This document shows, piece after piece, positions 13,491 to 25,400 of a DNA stretch of 64,000 nucleotides. Each line of letters begins with the position of its first letter. The stretch's first letter is position 1. Under the pieces are notes generated by a model. That model saw nothing but the letters and a program-made list of their open reading frames with translations. It was not told the DNA's origin and did not search any database. The translations under genes were made by a program, and so were the position numbers. Where the stretch lies: NCBI GenBank assembly GCA_023846275.1, contig JAIUJO010000089.1:759001-823000 (forward strand), in the 5' to 3' direction. This stretch comes from Vanilla planifolia. Its lineage: Eukaryota; Streptophyta; Magnoliopsida; Asparagales; Orchidaceae.

Positions 13491-15640
13491 CATAGGCTTG
13501 TCTAGCTTACAAAATAAATAATAAAAAAATAATTCAAATTGTAGAGTCATTTTAGATAATTCTTTACAACAAAAAAAAAATTCTCAATTTTAATATAAAG
13601 ATAAAATTGTCAAAATAATAACAATTCAAAAAATTTTAAAATATTAAAATTAATTCCTAATAAATGACAAAATATATTTTATTTATAACATATTTAAGGA
13701 AAATATGGTATTGAAATCAAAGATGTACATAATTTATTTTAGGAAAAATCAAAAGAATAAGATATGATGCTTTTCACAATATTTGAGTATAACTACAAAT
13801 TAATGACTAATAAATATAGGTATTACATATTTAATAAAATATTAGTTTAAAAGAAATTGAAAACGAAATATTATGAAGATAATATTATTTTGTTAATCTA
13901 ACATACTTTCAAACTTATTATGCTAAAATCTATAATTTTAAAATTTTAACAAGAAAATGAAAAAAGTAAAGGAATGTTTAATATTTTAAAATATTGTGTG
14001 AAAGAACTAATGAACTTAGCTGAATAATACAAGAAAATTGTTGTATAAAAAACTAAAAGCTAATTTATTAAATGAGAGAAATGTGTAGAGGACAATAAAT
14101 TAAACATCAGAATAAAATCGTAAATTAAATACCATTTCAATAAAGATTAAGTGAGACAGAAAGTGAAAAACCATCATGAAATAAGTTTACCTCAATTTTT
14201 AAACAATGCGTATAATACAATAAAAAATTATTTACATTATTAAATCATAACAAATATGCCAATATAAAAGAAAAAAGAATTGAAAAATATTTACACTGTT
14301 AAAAGTGATTTAAATAATTATTGCTAAATTCTTTATTAATGAACACAAATTTTCTTAATAATGAAAGATTACAAAAAAGTTAATGTAAAAATTTTGAAAT
14401 ATTGAAGAGATATGTGATTGTTAAAATAATTGAATACTTTAATTTTTGATGATTACCTTAAATATATCATGTAGTTACAAGAAAACTTCTATAAAAATAA
14501 TCAAAACAGATAAACAAGTAAATAAATAGATTTATAATTTTCAAAACTTTAGGCATAATGATTAATGGAAAGTTTCTAAATTATTGAAAAATTTCAATTG
14601 AATATTGTTGATAAATATGAAATATTGAAAGTATAGAAAACTATTATCAATAAAATGTAATAAAAATTTGTGAAATTAATTGCAAAATACTTTCCGGTTA
14701 ATGAGATAAAAGAGAATAAAAGAATAAAATCTTAGGAAGAAATATCTATGTATTCAAAACAACGTGAATAAAATCTTAACAAAATAATATACTTAACTAT
14801 AACTTCATATAATAAGCATTTAAATTTTATTTAAATAATTTTCAATTTTACAAAAACGTGAAAACACAAAATATTCCAAAATACTTATATAAGTTCTAAA
14901 AGGCTCATATTTCTTCATAATTTAATACTAAACATTACAAAATTATCATATTTTTGATGAACAACTTTTTACAAATAAGAAGGTCATAGATGTTAAAAAA
15001 TGTTGCCACAAAAAAAATAATAATTAAAAATATAAGTTTTGGAAGATTTTCAAAATATAAAAATATACCGTTAGCCTGAAATTGTATATATGTAATTCTA
15101 ATATTCGAAAACACTTTCCATTGAAAATAAAAAATATCAAAGAAACAATAAATTTCTAAAAATTAATAATTCAACAAAATACTAAATGAAATATAATTTA
15201 TATGTATAATATTTTCACAAAACATATTTTCCATATTTGTTGGTTGGGAATTTAAGAATATAAAATAAATTAACAATACTTTTAAGAAAACTTTTATTAA
15301 GAATTTAAAAAAAAATAAACTTCAGAATTAAAAATAAATATAATTTTTTCAAAAAAAATAAGTAAAAAAATAAAAAGTAATTGAAAAATATTCATATTTA
15401 CAAATGTGTTTTTATATTTTTTTCAAAAGAAATTTATTTTAAAACATTTTAAATTAAATATATAAGTAAGAAAGTCATAACGATTCAAAATATTCTGATT
15501 GTGAGATGTAAGTCGAAGAATTTAAGAAATTAATATATTGAACATAAATGTTATAAAATAAATTAAATAGTTCGAAGTTATGTAAAATGATTTCAATTAG
15601 AACAAAAATACCTTAAATATAAAAATTATTTAAATTAATG
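13491..15640. other. A-rich block, extremely low GC
   Basis: About 2.1 kb of almost pure A/T sequence with A-rich plus strand and recurring AAAATAT and TTAAAATAT words. No gene or clear unit repeat is visible. Together with the T-rich block before it, this forms a sharp strand-composition switch. Confidence 0.6.
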
Positions 15641-15779
15641 GGGCAACATTTTGAAAGGATTTCTACTTTATAAAAATTAATTATTTGGTATATAGTTAAG
15701 GTAAGCATTAAGAATAATGCTTCAACAAAGAGTTTTTCTATAGATACAACATAATAAATAAGCAATCACTATTAATGTT

Positions 15780-16045
15780 TGCCAAGGCAGAAAAATATCA
15801 AAGGCATAAAATATAATACTATGCACAACTTTAACAGCATTTAATAAAAGAAGATTAATGCTTAGTTCTCAGAACAACGGGTGATGAAAAGGAAGATAGA
15901 TAATCACCCAGTACCATACACGAAGATGACAAAGCAGTAGATCAATCAGATGCCGAACAAATTATTACATCCAACATGAATATTATGGCAATGGAAGAGG
16001 AAGCAATGATTAAATCCACCATCTACAAAATACATTCTACCAACA
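15780..16045 (+). other. Possible degenerate coding stretch upstream of the minisatellite
   Basis: From about 15949 the plus strand reads through as DAEQIITSNMNIMAMEEEAM and continues open into the first minisatellite unit, where that frame ends. The composition is more balanced than in the preceding A-rich block. I do not recognise the peptide, and there is no clear start or splice site. Confidence 0.2.
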
Positions 16046-16540
16046 CCAAATTGTTTTATTGGCTTGGGGCAACAAAAAATGATTGCTTCTGTTGCTGTTT
16101 TAGAAACCCTCGTGGACAATTGTAATTTAATCACACAACCAAATTGTTCTAATGGCTTGGGCCAACAAAAATGCATTGCTTCAGTTGTTGTTTCTGAAAC
16201 CCTCGTGAACAAATGTACTTTAATCGCTCAGCCAAATTGTTTTAATGGCTTGGGCCAACAAAAAATGATTTCCTTCAATTGCTGTTTTAGAAACCCTTGT
16301 GGAAAAATGTACTTTACTCACTCAACCAAATTGTTTTAATGGCTTGGGGCAACAAAAAATGCACTCAGTTGTTGTTTTAGAAACCCTCGTGGACAAATGT
16401 ACTTTAATCACTCAACCAAATTGTTTTAATGGCTTGGGGCAACAAAAAATGCATTGCTTCTGTTGCTATTTTAGAAACCCTCATGGACAAATGTATTTAA
16501 TCACTCAACCATTGTTTCAATGGGAATCCAGTGGTCGCAT
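16046..16540. repeat. 93-bp minisatellite, about five units
   Basis: The block CCAAATTG starts units at 16046, 16139, 16232, 16326 and 16416, and a shortened CCATTG occurs at 16509. Spacings are 93, 93, 94, 90 and 93 bases. Each unit carries GGCTTGGG.CAACAAAAAATG, then TTTTAGAAACCCTCGTGGAC, then TTTAATCACTCAACC. Because 93 is a multiple of three, the plus strand partly keeps one frame with the recurring peptide GLGQQKMIASVAVLETLVD, and the minus strand is also open for about 88 codons. The 94-bp unit breaks the frame. The array could be intergenic or part of an old exon. Confidence 0.85.
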
Positions 16541-16714
16541 CTGGGTTTGATGGCAAGGAACCCCAATCTCACAGGCATTGGCACGAGTAGCAAATCGGAG
16601 CGAACATACCGATTCACTGGCCGACGAAACCCTCTGAGAGATGTTAACAAACATTACCATTTTTTAATCACCCCCAAGACAAGGATTCAAACACCAAGAG
16701 ATTATAGAGTATGA
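16520..16714 (+). other. Unidentified open stretch after the minisatellite
   Basis: A plus-strand frame of 64 codons with much higher GC than its surroundings (for example GGCATTGGCACGAGTAGC and CCGACGAAACCCTCTGAGAG). The minus strand also looks exon-like. I do not recognise a family. The composition suggests a coding or regulatory origin unlike the AT-rich flanks, perhaps a gene fragment carried by the repeat. Confidence 0.3.
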
Positions 16715-16739
16715 TGGGAAAGAAGATTGCAAAAGTTGA

Positions 16740-19700
16740 AAATTGATTTTTTTAGTAAACAAACAGCTTTTTTCAGAAAGTTTTTAAAACTAATGTAATG
16801 AAATTGTAAACACTACAATATACTAAAGATCCCAAAGTTCAATGGCCCTGTACCTGTAAAAGGTATGTAAATTTTGAGTTTCTATAAGGAACATGATCCA
16901 CCTTCTTGTCAATTTTTGTTAATTGCCTATTTCATAAACTAGGAAATGCCATAATACATTAACAACTTTCATTGATCCTATTAGTCATTGAGGCAAATGT
17001 CTATTAAAATGACAATTTTTACAATCTCAACATATTGTGCAACATTGTTTTGCATTGTTAGCCAACACAATTCTTGTTAAAAAAACTCATGGCTAGGTTA
17101 TAACCAAAAGAACTCCTTCAATAATCCACAAAATAAATGGATTTAATAATGTCAAATAGCTTGAGAGGTTGGATAACATTATTCCACATTTTTAAGAACA
17201 TGAAAGACATAACAGATGAGCTTCTTAATTCCATCGCATTCTCATAGTTTTTTATAAGCTACAATCTAATTTTGCCTCTCAATGGCATGAAAATGGTTAA
17301 TGTTCGATTTCATAGCAAGATATGATTCCACAAAACGTAGCAATATGACCATCTAACTTATATAGGTCTCAAAAAGTCTTTGGTGAATGCATTTTGAAGG
17401 GGTTAGATTCACTACCTTTCTTTGAACGTACTTGATAAGATGCCAAAATTGCACTCGAGTTGATTGACATGCAACCCAAATTTTCATAATTCTTGACTAA
17501 AAACTCCTCAACATATGCATCAAGATTCATTCCTCATTGATTGCTAAAAACTATATTAACCATGTATTGATATGTTGCCCTTTCAGTTTTTAAAACAAAT
17601 GACATGGCCTTTTAGCAACATATTGAAAATTGATGATATATAAAGTTTTTCATTGTCTAACTCAAAAATCCTCATCTATTATCATCCAAAGAAGGCATTC
17701 AAATAAGCTTAAATGATTAAAAGTTGCAATCAAGCTCATCGAATCATCAATTCTTGACAAAAAAGAAAATTTTGGTCAAGCCAAGTAAGATAAAACAAAG
17801 AGTCAGCACAAATGTGTTAGTTGTCATTACTTTTCTAAACAAGTAAAAACTTTTCCAAGCACTTGAGGTATTACACAACAATAATGAATCAAACCTTAAG
17901 AATATAAGCTAGTTATCTTTAGCTAGGGCTTGTTTTTCTTAGCTAAGTGTGTCTTCTTCTATCATATTCTTAAGCATTCAAATATAACATTAAGATGTTG
18001 GTAAAACATAACTCAAGTAACACCAACCATATCAAAACAAGACATGCAAAAATAACAATGCGTTGAACTAGTAGTGAGAGAATGGCCTCCCTTTGCTATT
18101 AATTCAAACCCTTTGCTCTCCATTGAAGTTAACAAATATACGTATACTTTGGAAAGGACTAAAAGATCAACAAGAAAAGAAAAAACAATCTATGAAGAAG
18201 AACCAAGACATCCAATAAATTGACGAAATGCAACGACTTCCCATCATTGTACTCAGGTAGCAACTCTTCAACTGAAGCAGTTCTCCTTATACATGAGAAA
18301 CCTAATGGCGTAAGACTTTATTTGAACACAAGGGATCAAAGAGTGTGAGGAGTACCTGACAGGTGATGACCAAGATTGAAATTACTTAACAAAGAGTAAT
18401 TTTTTGTAGGATTTTAGTTTGAACGGTATAAAAATAAATAATCCACATTGACTATATGGAAAATTATTTTGAGATTTATTTGATAATTTAACCTTAAAAT
18501 GTGTAAAAAATATTTGAGAATAAAACCCTCTTTGGTCTGAATCGGATGATCAAATGAAACAATATCTCGACATAATAAAACTAGGTTGTAAAATTTATAC
18601 ACAAAAGGTGTTGAAGCCATAATGTGAAATTTATTTATTGTATGTAAATCAAAAATTACAAATAATGATATTATCATGTTCATAAAATTTTACATCTACA
18701 TGACTACTTACATTTCATTACCATATGCGAAAAGAGAAAGCTAACTTTAAGCTTAGTTTATTCTACCAAGAAGCTGATTGGAGAACCAACATAGGGGAGA
18801 ACACGAGTTAAACAAATGCCCATCATATTGATGACATTCCAAAATAAAGAATCAACAAAACTACGATATCCATAATACCAAACACACATCAATGTTTGCA
18901 ATAAGTCATGTGAACACGTTGGTGGTTTTAAGAAATTCTAAATAACGAAGATGGTTTGGCTCAAAAGAGATTGGAAGCAAATAAAACATTCTCATTATTA
19001 CATTTGACAAAGTGTTTGCCTTAAAAGATTTTAGAATTAATTTATAAGGGCATTCTTGATTCCCTCCAAAGATCACAAAAATAATACTAACATGTACTTA
19101 AACTTTTCTCCATGGCCGTAAAGAGAGATGAAAAATCTTGATATGTCTTAAATGGTTATCCTTCAAGGTGATGGAACACTAAATGTGGAGTTTTAACCCC
19201 CTTAATCCATTGAAACTACATAGAGCATAAACTAATCACAAAGCTACTCAAATCAAACCTTGCTTCACAATCTTTGTAGATGATGACACATAACTTGGTT
19301 CATTTCATATGATAGCTCTTCATGATTTATGAGTGCTTTATCATAGTTTATTATAGTAACATCATAGTTCAATTCGAATTTTCTTGGTTCCTTCACTTGA
19401 CACCACATTGGACACCTTTCCATAGATTAAGACAACAGGAGGCATGGTTGGGAGCTTTTCATGGATTTTTAATCTCTTTGATTCTTGCTTTGGCTAGTTA
19501 AGCTCCCTTTTGGATAAATTCCTTTAAACGAATTACATAAAAAGTTCCAAGGTTTAGAATAGCATTATCTTTCTTTATTTCTTTTATTCTCTCTTTATTT
19601 CTTCAAGCTTTCTTTCCTAAAATAAGTTGTTGAAAATTAAGAAGAGTTTAATTAAGATTTTTATTTCCATGAACATTTCTTTCCATTTTTATGCTTTTTC

Positions 19701-20738
19701 AAGAATGCTTGTATTAAAAAAAATATAAGATAAATGAAAGTTTTAGATAATTGTTTTTGGTGATAACTCTTGCATAGCTTGAGGGCTTATGCTTGACTAG
19801 ACTTGATTATCAATCCAACATCTTGAAACTCTTAATGACCTTCTTCTTCCTCTCTTTTTGTTTTCCTTTTTAGTCTAAGCAAACTCAATAAACCTAAAAA
19901 CCATCTTAAACCTTAAAACCCTCTCCCTTTCATCCTTAAACTTTTGCCAAATACCTCACTCCAAAACCTCAAAAATTATCACATGTTCTCAATTTTGCCT
20001 CACCTAAAATTAAATCACAACCTCTTCTCTTCTTTCCTCCCTTTCACTCTCAAAACCCTCACTTTCATCATCCTCTCTCTACAAACACTTGGTCAAGCCT
20101 TGCTTCCTCTTAAATGAAGCCAATTAACCATCCAACAAGGACCTAAGAGAGCTACTTTATGTCTCTCTTTCTCCCTTCTTACCATAATATTATTGCAGCT
20201 AACCTTCTTAAAATTTTTTTTGTAATTAAAGACTTCATGGATGATAACCAAAGGTAATATGGCAATAAGAATTTACTTGAGAGATACATTCAATGGAGTA
20301 TTCTCAAACCCTTGAAGAGGTAACTAATGGTCTAAGATGGATGATAATGCTGTTATCAATTACTCCCTTAATGAAAATATTTAGATTTCTTCATTGTTGA
20401 GGTAAGCTCATTGGTAATTTCCTTAAGCCTTCTCTTGCTTCCAAATGTGCTTGAAATATAAAAGTCTTCTTCATTAACTAAGAGTAATAAATGTTTTTCA
20501 GCAAGATATGAGATGGTACACAAAGCCTTGGCTTCTCAAATTCATTAGCCCAAAGAAAAAAATACTAAGGATGCTTGAGTCACCTGGGTTTCTTCTAGCT
20601 CCACCTCACTTAGGCTTTCTTGGAAACATTGGAGGTAAAATTTGGGGCTTCCATTTTAATTTTGACTAAGATCTGGCAAACATTCAACCAAAATTTTTTG
20701 GCTTGACATAACTAGCAAAGGAAGAAGCAAAGATCCTT
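16740..20738. other. Decayed intergenic DNA
   Basis: No gene could be supported. The stretch contains scattered short frames (for example 18414-18683 -) with no family resemblance. A pyrimidine-rich part at 19840-20180, listed separately, may come from an old LTR. Confidence 0.4.
19840..20180 (+). other. CT-rich stretch
   Basis: About 340 bases in which CTTC, CTCT and TCCCTT words dominate the plus strand, followed by AAGCCTTGCTTCC and GGACCTAAGAGAGCT. Such pyrimidine-rich tracts are common near the leader ends of plant LTRs, but no partner was found. Confidence 0.35.
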
Positions 20739-22420
20739 TTCAAAAACTTGAAATTGGGAATAACGAGATACCTTCTAAAGAAACTTCGATGTTGCATCCA
20801 TGAAGCAAGATGGAGAAAATTGTTCACTTAATTGCACCAAAAAGCAAGGATGTAACTGTCTCGAATTCACATAGAAAAATTTATGGGGCTGATTTGTCAT
20901 AACAAAAAGTAGGAATTTCAAATTTAGAAGGAAAAATTAAAAAAAAACCATTAAAAGAGGGGCAATTACCATGCCAACATAAGAAGAATAGCTAAGACGC
21001 ATCATACACCATGCCACATTCTTTCTATATGAACACATCCAATGACAACAAAGGTAAAAAGGAAATTAAGAAGTGGCACAAACAAAAGGTATCCCACTTG
21101 TAGGAATTAATTAACTAGCAAAGAAATAAAGGGAGATGAATAAATTGAAAAAGGATAGTTCATCATAAGAAAATGAACAAGCTAATTTAAGACAATTGAA
21201 ACTTGAGCTAGAATAGTAGACTTTAGTAAAACAAGAATTTCAAATGTATAGAAATGACCTTCACAAAAAATATTTCCAAATGTTACTAAAAGATGTGAAA
21301 GAATTGCAAAAAAGGAGTATCATTCTTAAGAGGTGGAGGGATAAAATTAATGATCCCTTACATCATTGAAACATTAAAAAAAAGATCATCAACAAGCACA
21401 ACTTTTTGAACTGTAGTTCTAATCTTCTATCTGCTCACTAATTCCAACATGCAATGTTAGAAAAGTGTTGAAACTAACTTCAAATTCCAAGAAGAAGAAA
21501 TGATTTACTTCCCTTTAGCTAAAGAATCACAAGAAGGTAATTTAGAGTTATTACAAAAAGGAAGCTCGTTCAAAGTCAAATATAAGACTTAGGTAAGAAC
21601 AAAGAGGGATAAGCAAAGAGAAATCCCCCAAAGGAGAAAAAATTATATTTAGCAAAATCGCCCACCTCACTCAAATCGTACATAAACTAAACCATAATGG
21701 AGTGGCAAGTTAATTATAACCAAAGAACAAGACTCTTTGCACATGATAAATTTGCAAATTTCATTAATATTTTGTCCTTCTTTGAATTAAGTGTTATCCT
21801 ATTCAACTTGAACAATGATAATACCAATCATGCTTGATGAATCCTAATCAATTTGGACATTGATAGTGATCCGTGTGACCCAACACCTTGAGAGCTATTT
21901 CTCTAACACTTGATTTCTAGAAATCTTACACCTTGTAACCTTGTTCTCATTAAAAGGTTTGTCATGGAAGGCTAGTCCAATTTTAAAAAGACATGCCTCA
22001 TGTTAATCATCAAGCATATGGTGATCCAACAAATTGTAACCTAACATGATAACTTCGCATATTCATAAAACATAAATGGTAAATAGCTATCATAACACTT
22101 ACTAAAATAGGATTAAATAAGTGATCATGGTTTTTCACTTGCATGCTATAGAAATAACTAAAATAAAAATATCTAAACAAATGCCTCTTGCTCCATATTT
22201 TGGGATAATATATGTACCATCTATTAATATTTATGCATCCATGAACATAAGGTTTAATAAAATCTTATTTAGATTGCATACCCAAAAGAAGCACATAAGA
22301 AAATATCTAAATTTAATTTAGTTACTAATAAATGATGAAAACATTAAAAACGTGGATAAGATAAAATTCACAAAAGAAAACTGAAATAAAATATATTACA
22401 TAATGGATTTAATGCCTAGA
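20739..22420. other. Degenerate coding-like DNA downstream of the KIN-14 copy (arm A)
   Basis: This part lies where the P-loop exons of the kinesin should be, but none is present. The plus strand has broken charged peptides, such as KELQKRSIILKRWRDKIND near 21297-21353 and a longer broken frame around 21660-21900. They look like transposon gag or another helical protein, but I cannot name a family. The same material is present in arm B at 62330-64000. Confidence 0.3.
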
Positions 22421-22429
22421 ATATACCGC

Positions 22430-25400
22430 CTTACATCCATCAAGTGCACTTTGCACTAGCTGCGAGATTTCTAAAAACACATCCTCCTGAGATGACTCAT
22501 GAGAAAAAACTTTGTCAAAAGTGAAACAAAACTTTTGAGCTGTTTACAAATAAAGCAAAAAAAAAAGCATCAACTATTGAAGGCTCATCCTTACCGATTA
22601 TAGTTTCCATAACAATAGATGAAAGCTTGCATGTAATAAATTAGAAAAAAATTCCTTACCACTATTCGTCAAATCAATGCCTCTCCCGAGGGACTCGACA
22701 ATTGCAGGATATGAAATAACTGAACCATCTACTCCCCTGGTATCAACGTCTGACAAAAAAGGTCACACTCTACAAAAAACTCGAATGTTTCCCTTTAGTT
22801 CCTACAAAACATTAAAGCTCAGTAAAAGTATAATATGTGTGTTATAAATATCATATAAGAATATACATTTTGGACATGTTTCTTTTACAACTTTCCAATG
22901 GAACGACTATTAAAGGCTCTAAGATTTTAAGGAAAAAAGCTACAAAGAAAAAAGATCTTTATCTTTAAGACAAATCTCTAGGGTTCAAATGCCAGATTGC
23001 CAGTCAAATTTTAAGTGTTTTCTACCCAATGATGTAGCTTTTATGAAAATATCAAAATATTAACAAATGCTTTGGCGTGGAGAAACATATCCTTGCAAAT
23101 GGAGACACATACATGACTTGTGGAAAAGAAGAAATTGAGTGATACACATGCATGTTTATTGGTTTGGCATAAAAACCAGAATTTTAAATAGTTTAAAACT
23201 GATTTCAGTCCAACATTCAGCCGAATTATTGGTTTGGTTCAACTCAAGGTTTATGCTAATCTTGTCTAAAATCAATCTCCACCACCCTCAACCTAATTTT
23301 TTTCTTCCAAATCCATTACAAAATTACCTAAATTCCTTCATTTTCTAATAATAAAAGAGCTCGGGTGGGTAAGTTAGAAAATGCTCTTGATAGCTACAAT
23401 AATGGTTCTAAAGGATGAGATTTACAAGAATTAGTGTCACCAAATTTCAAACACCAAAGAATGGTTTCACATTCAATTTCTCTTTTGACTTGCTCAATTA
23501 TCCATAACACTACTTTTACGTTTATTCTTTTAATAATTTGCTAATTGATAACATAAATAAATATTTCCTAATTTAAATGTTTAATTATATAACATTGATT
23601 TTGAATCTTATCCTTTTATTGTATTACCTAATTTTATCTTTTCAAAAATACCCTTTTTAGTCACTTGGATAGATTATGGCCACTCAATTTTTTAACAATT
23701 ATTTTTTAATAATTTCTTTTTTGCACCTCCTAGCCACACAGATAAGTGATCGTTATTGTTTTTAATTGTGTTATTTATATCATTTTTTTTAGTACCCAAC
23801 CCCATAACTATATGGATAAATGGTGACCTTATTAATTTTAGAAAATATCCCATTTATTTTCAATAATTCATTTCTTTTAAATGCTCCACATGCACCTTAT
23901 CAATAGTTAATGGCATTCGTGTTCTACACGCACAAGCTACCTGTATGCATGGATAGACCCTTGGCTAGGTCATAAATTTGTGCACCTCAGGATGCACGCT
24001 GGCAAAGACAGACGTTGATAGGTTAAAAATTTGTAAAATTTGAGATATTTTTAATTTTACATCAAAATCATATTTTTTTGTTTTGTATTTAAAAATTGTA
24101 TCCCAACCACTACATAAAATGGTAGAAATAATGAATGAAATAATTCATAAAAATTCAAAAAACATCTGAGACGTCAAAACTCATAGAAAGTCAAAACTTG
24201 AGAAATTCAGCGATTTTTGAGAATCAGAACTTCGTAAATTCAAAACCCTTTAAAGGAAGTCTTCTTGGGGAATTCAACCTCCTTGTGGTAAAAACCCTCT
24301 TATCCTTCTCTTTCTCCTTCTTTCTTTGCTCACCATTATTACACTTCCACTTCTGTTGTTATCATTTTGAAAAAAAGCGTGTTGACGAGGGTTCAGGACG
24401 AGAAAACCTCACAAGCAGATCATTGATTTGATTCTAATGATAATGACAACACATTATTAGAGTCACAATTGTTGAAAGTCACCAACCATAATTTATTAAC
24501 AAAGTTTCTTGAACAAGTGCTACTTTGGAAGCATTAACAAGTGGCATGGCTATGAATTGTCAATAATAACTCATCATGTTTCCTTACAACAATTAATCAT
24601 TGGGCAACTAACAAGGAAAAGTTATAGTGATCATGGTTCCGTTTCCCAAGCACTCACATCAGAGGAGCAAGCACCTATAAGCCCAAAGTTATAGGGATCA
24701 TGGTTCCATTTGCAAGTGGAAAAGAGCAAATCTAAGAAAAAATTAATGACAAATAAAACCAATGATATCAAAAGGTACCTTGCTAGAGAAATATCTAAAT
24801 CTTTTTATCACTCATGTTGCTTTTATTGTTGCTAACTCATACTACTTCTAAGGAATTGTGACTACTATAGAGATCACAATAAGCTCTTAAGTAAATTCAC
24901 TCACAACTTCAAAGGTTGTCAATGTTTGTTTAAAAGGGAAAAACAAAACATGCAAATAAATAAAATATGCAAAATAATGGCATTTGCATCCAACATCAAG
25001 TGTATTAAAAGAAAAAACTCATTGTGATTAGGGTTTTTGGAGAAGATCTTTTGCAATATTGATCTTTGATTCAAAATGCCAAGTTGTTGCTAACATTTTC
25101 ACTCTATTATAAATATAAAGTTTCTATTATATATTCTATATTTACTACATTCATTCTTCTATTATGACTACTTTTGGCTCAATTATGGGATCTTTTGATC
25201 TATTGTACCCCCTTTGAGTTGCATAATGAACTATAGTATATAACTCTTCTACGGACTGTTATGAATTTTTTTCTACCAACTTTTACAAAAAACTACAATG
25301 GAGTAAGTTTGATCTTTTATGATTATGATTAAATATAAACAATAATTGTCCAAATCACTTAAAAATTTCTATTTGTTACTTCATCCTTATTTTTTGTTAG

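Noticed and set aside
16046-16540. CRISPR-like array
   Set aside because: The units are continuous tandem copies without unique spacers, and the window is plant DNA.
22970-23000. tRNA T-loop-like GGGTTCAAATGCC, also in arm B near 61735
   Set aside because: No matching acceptor, D or anticodon stems were found around it.
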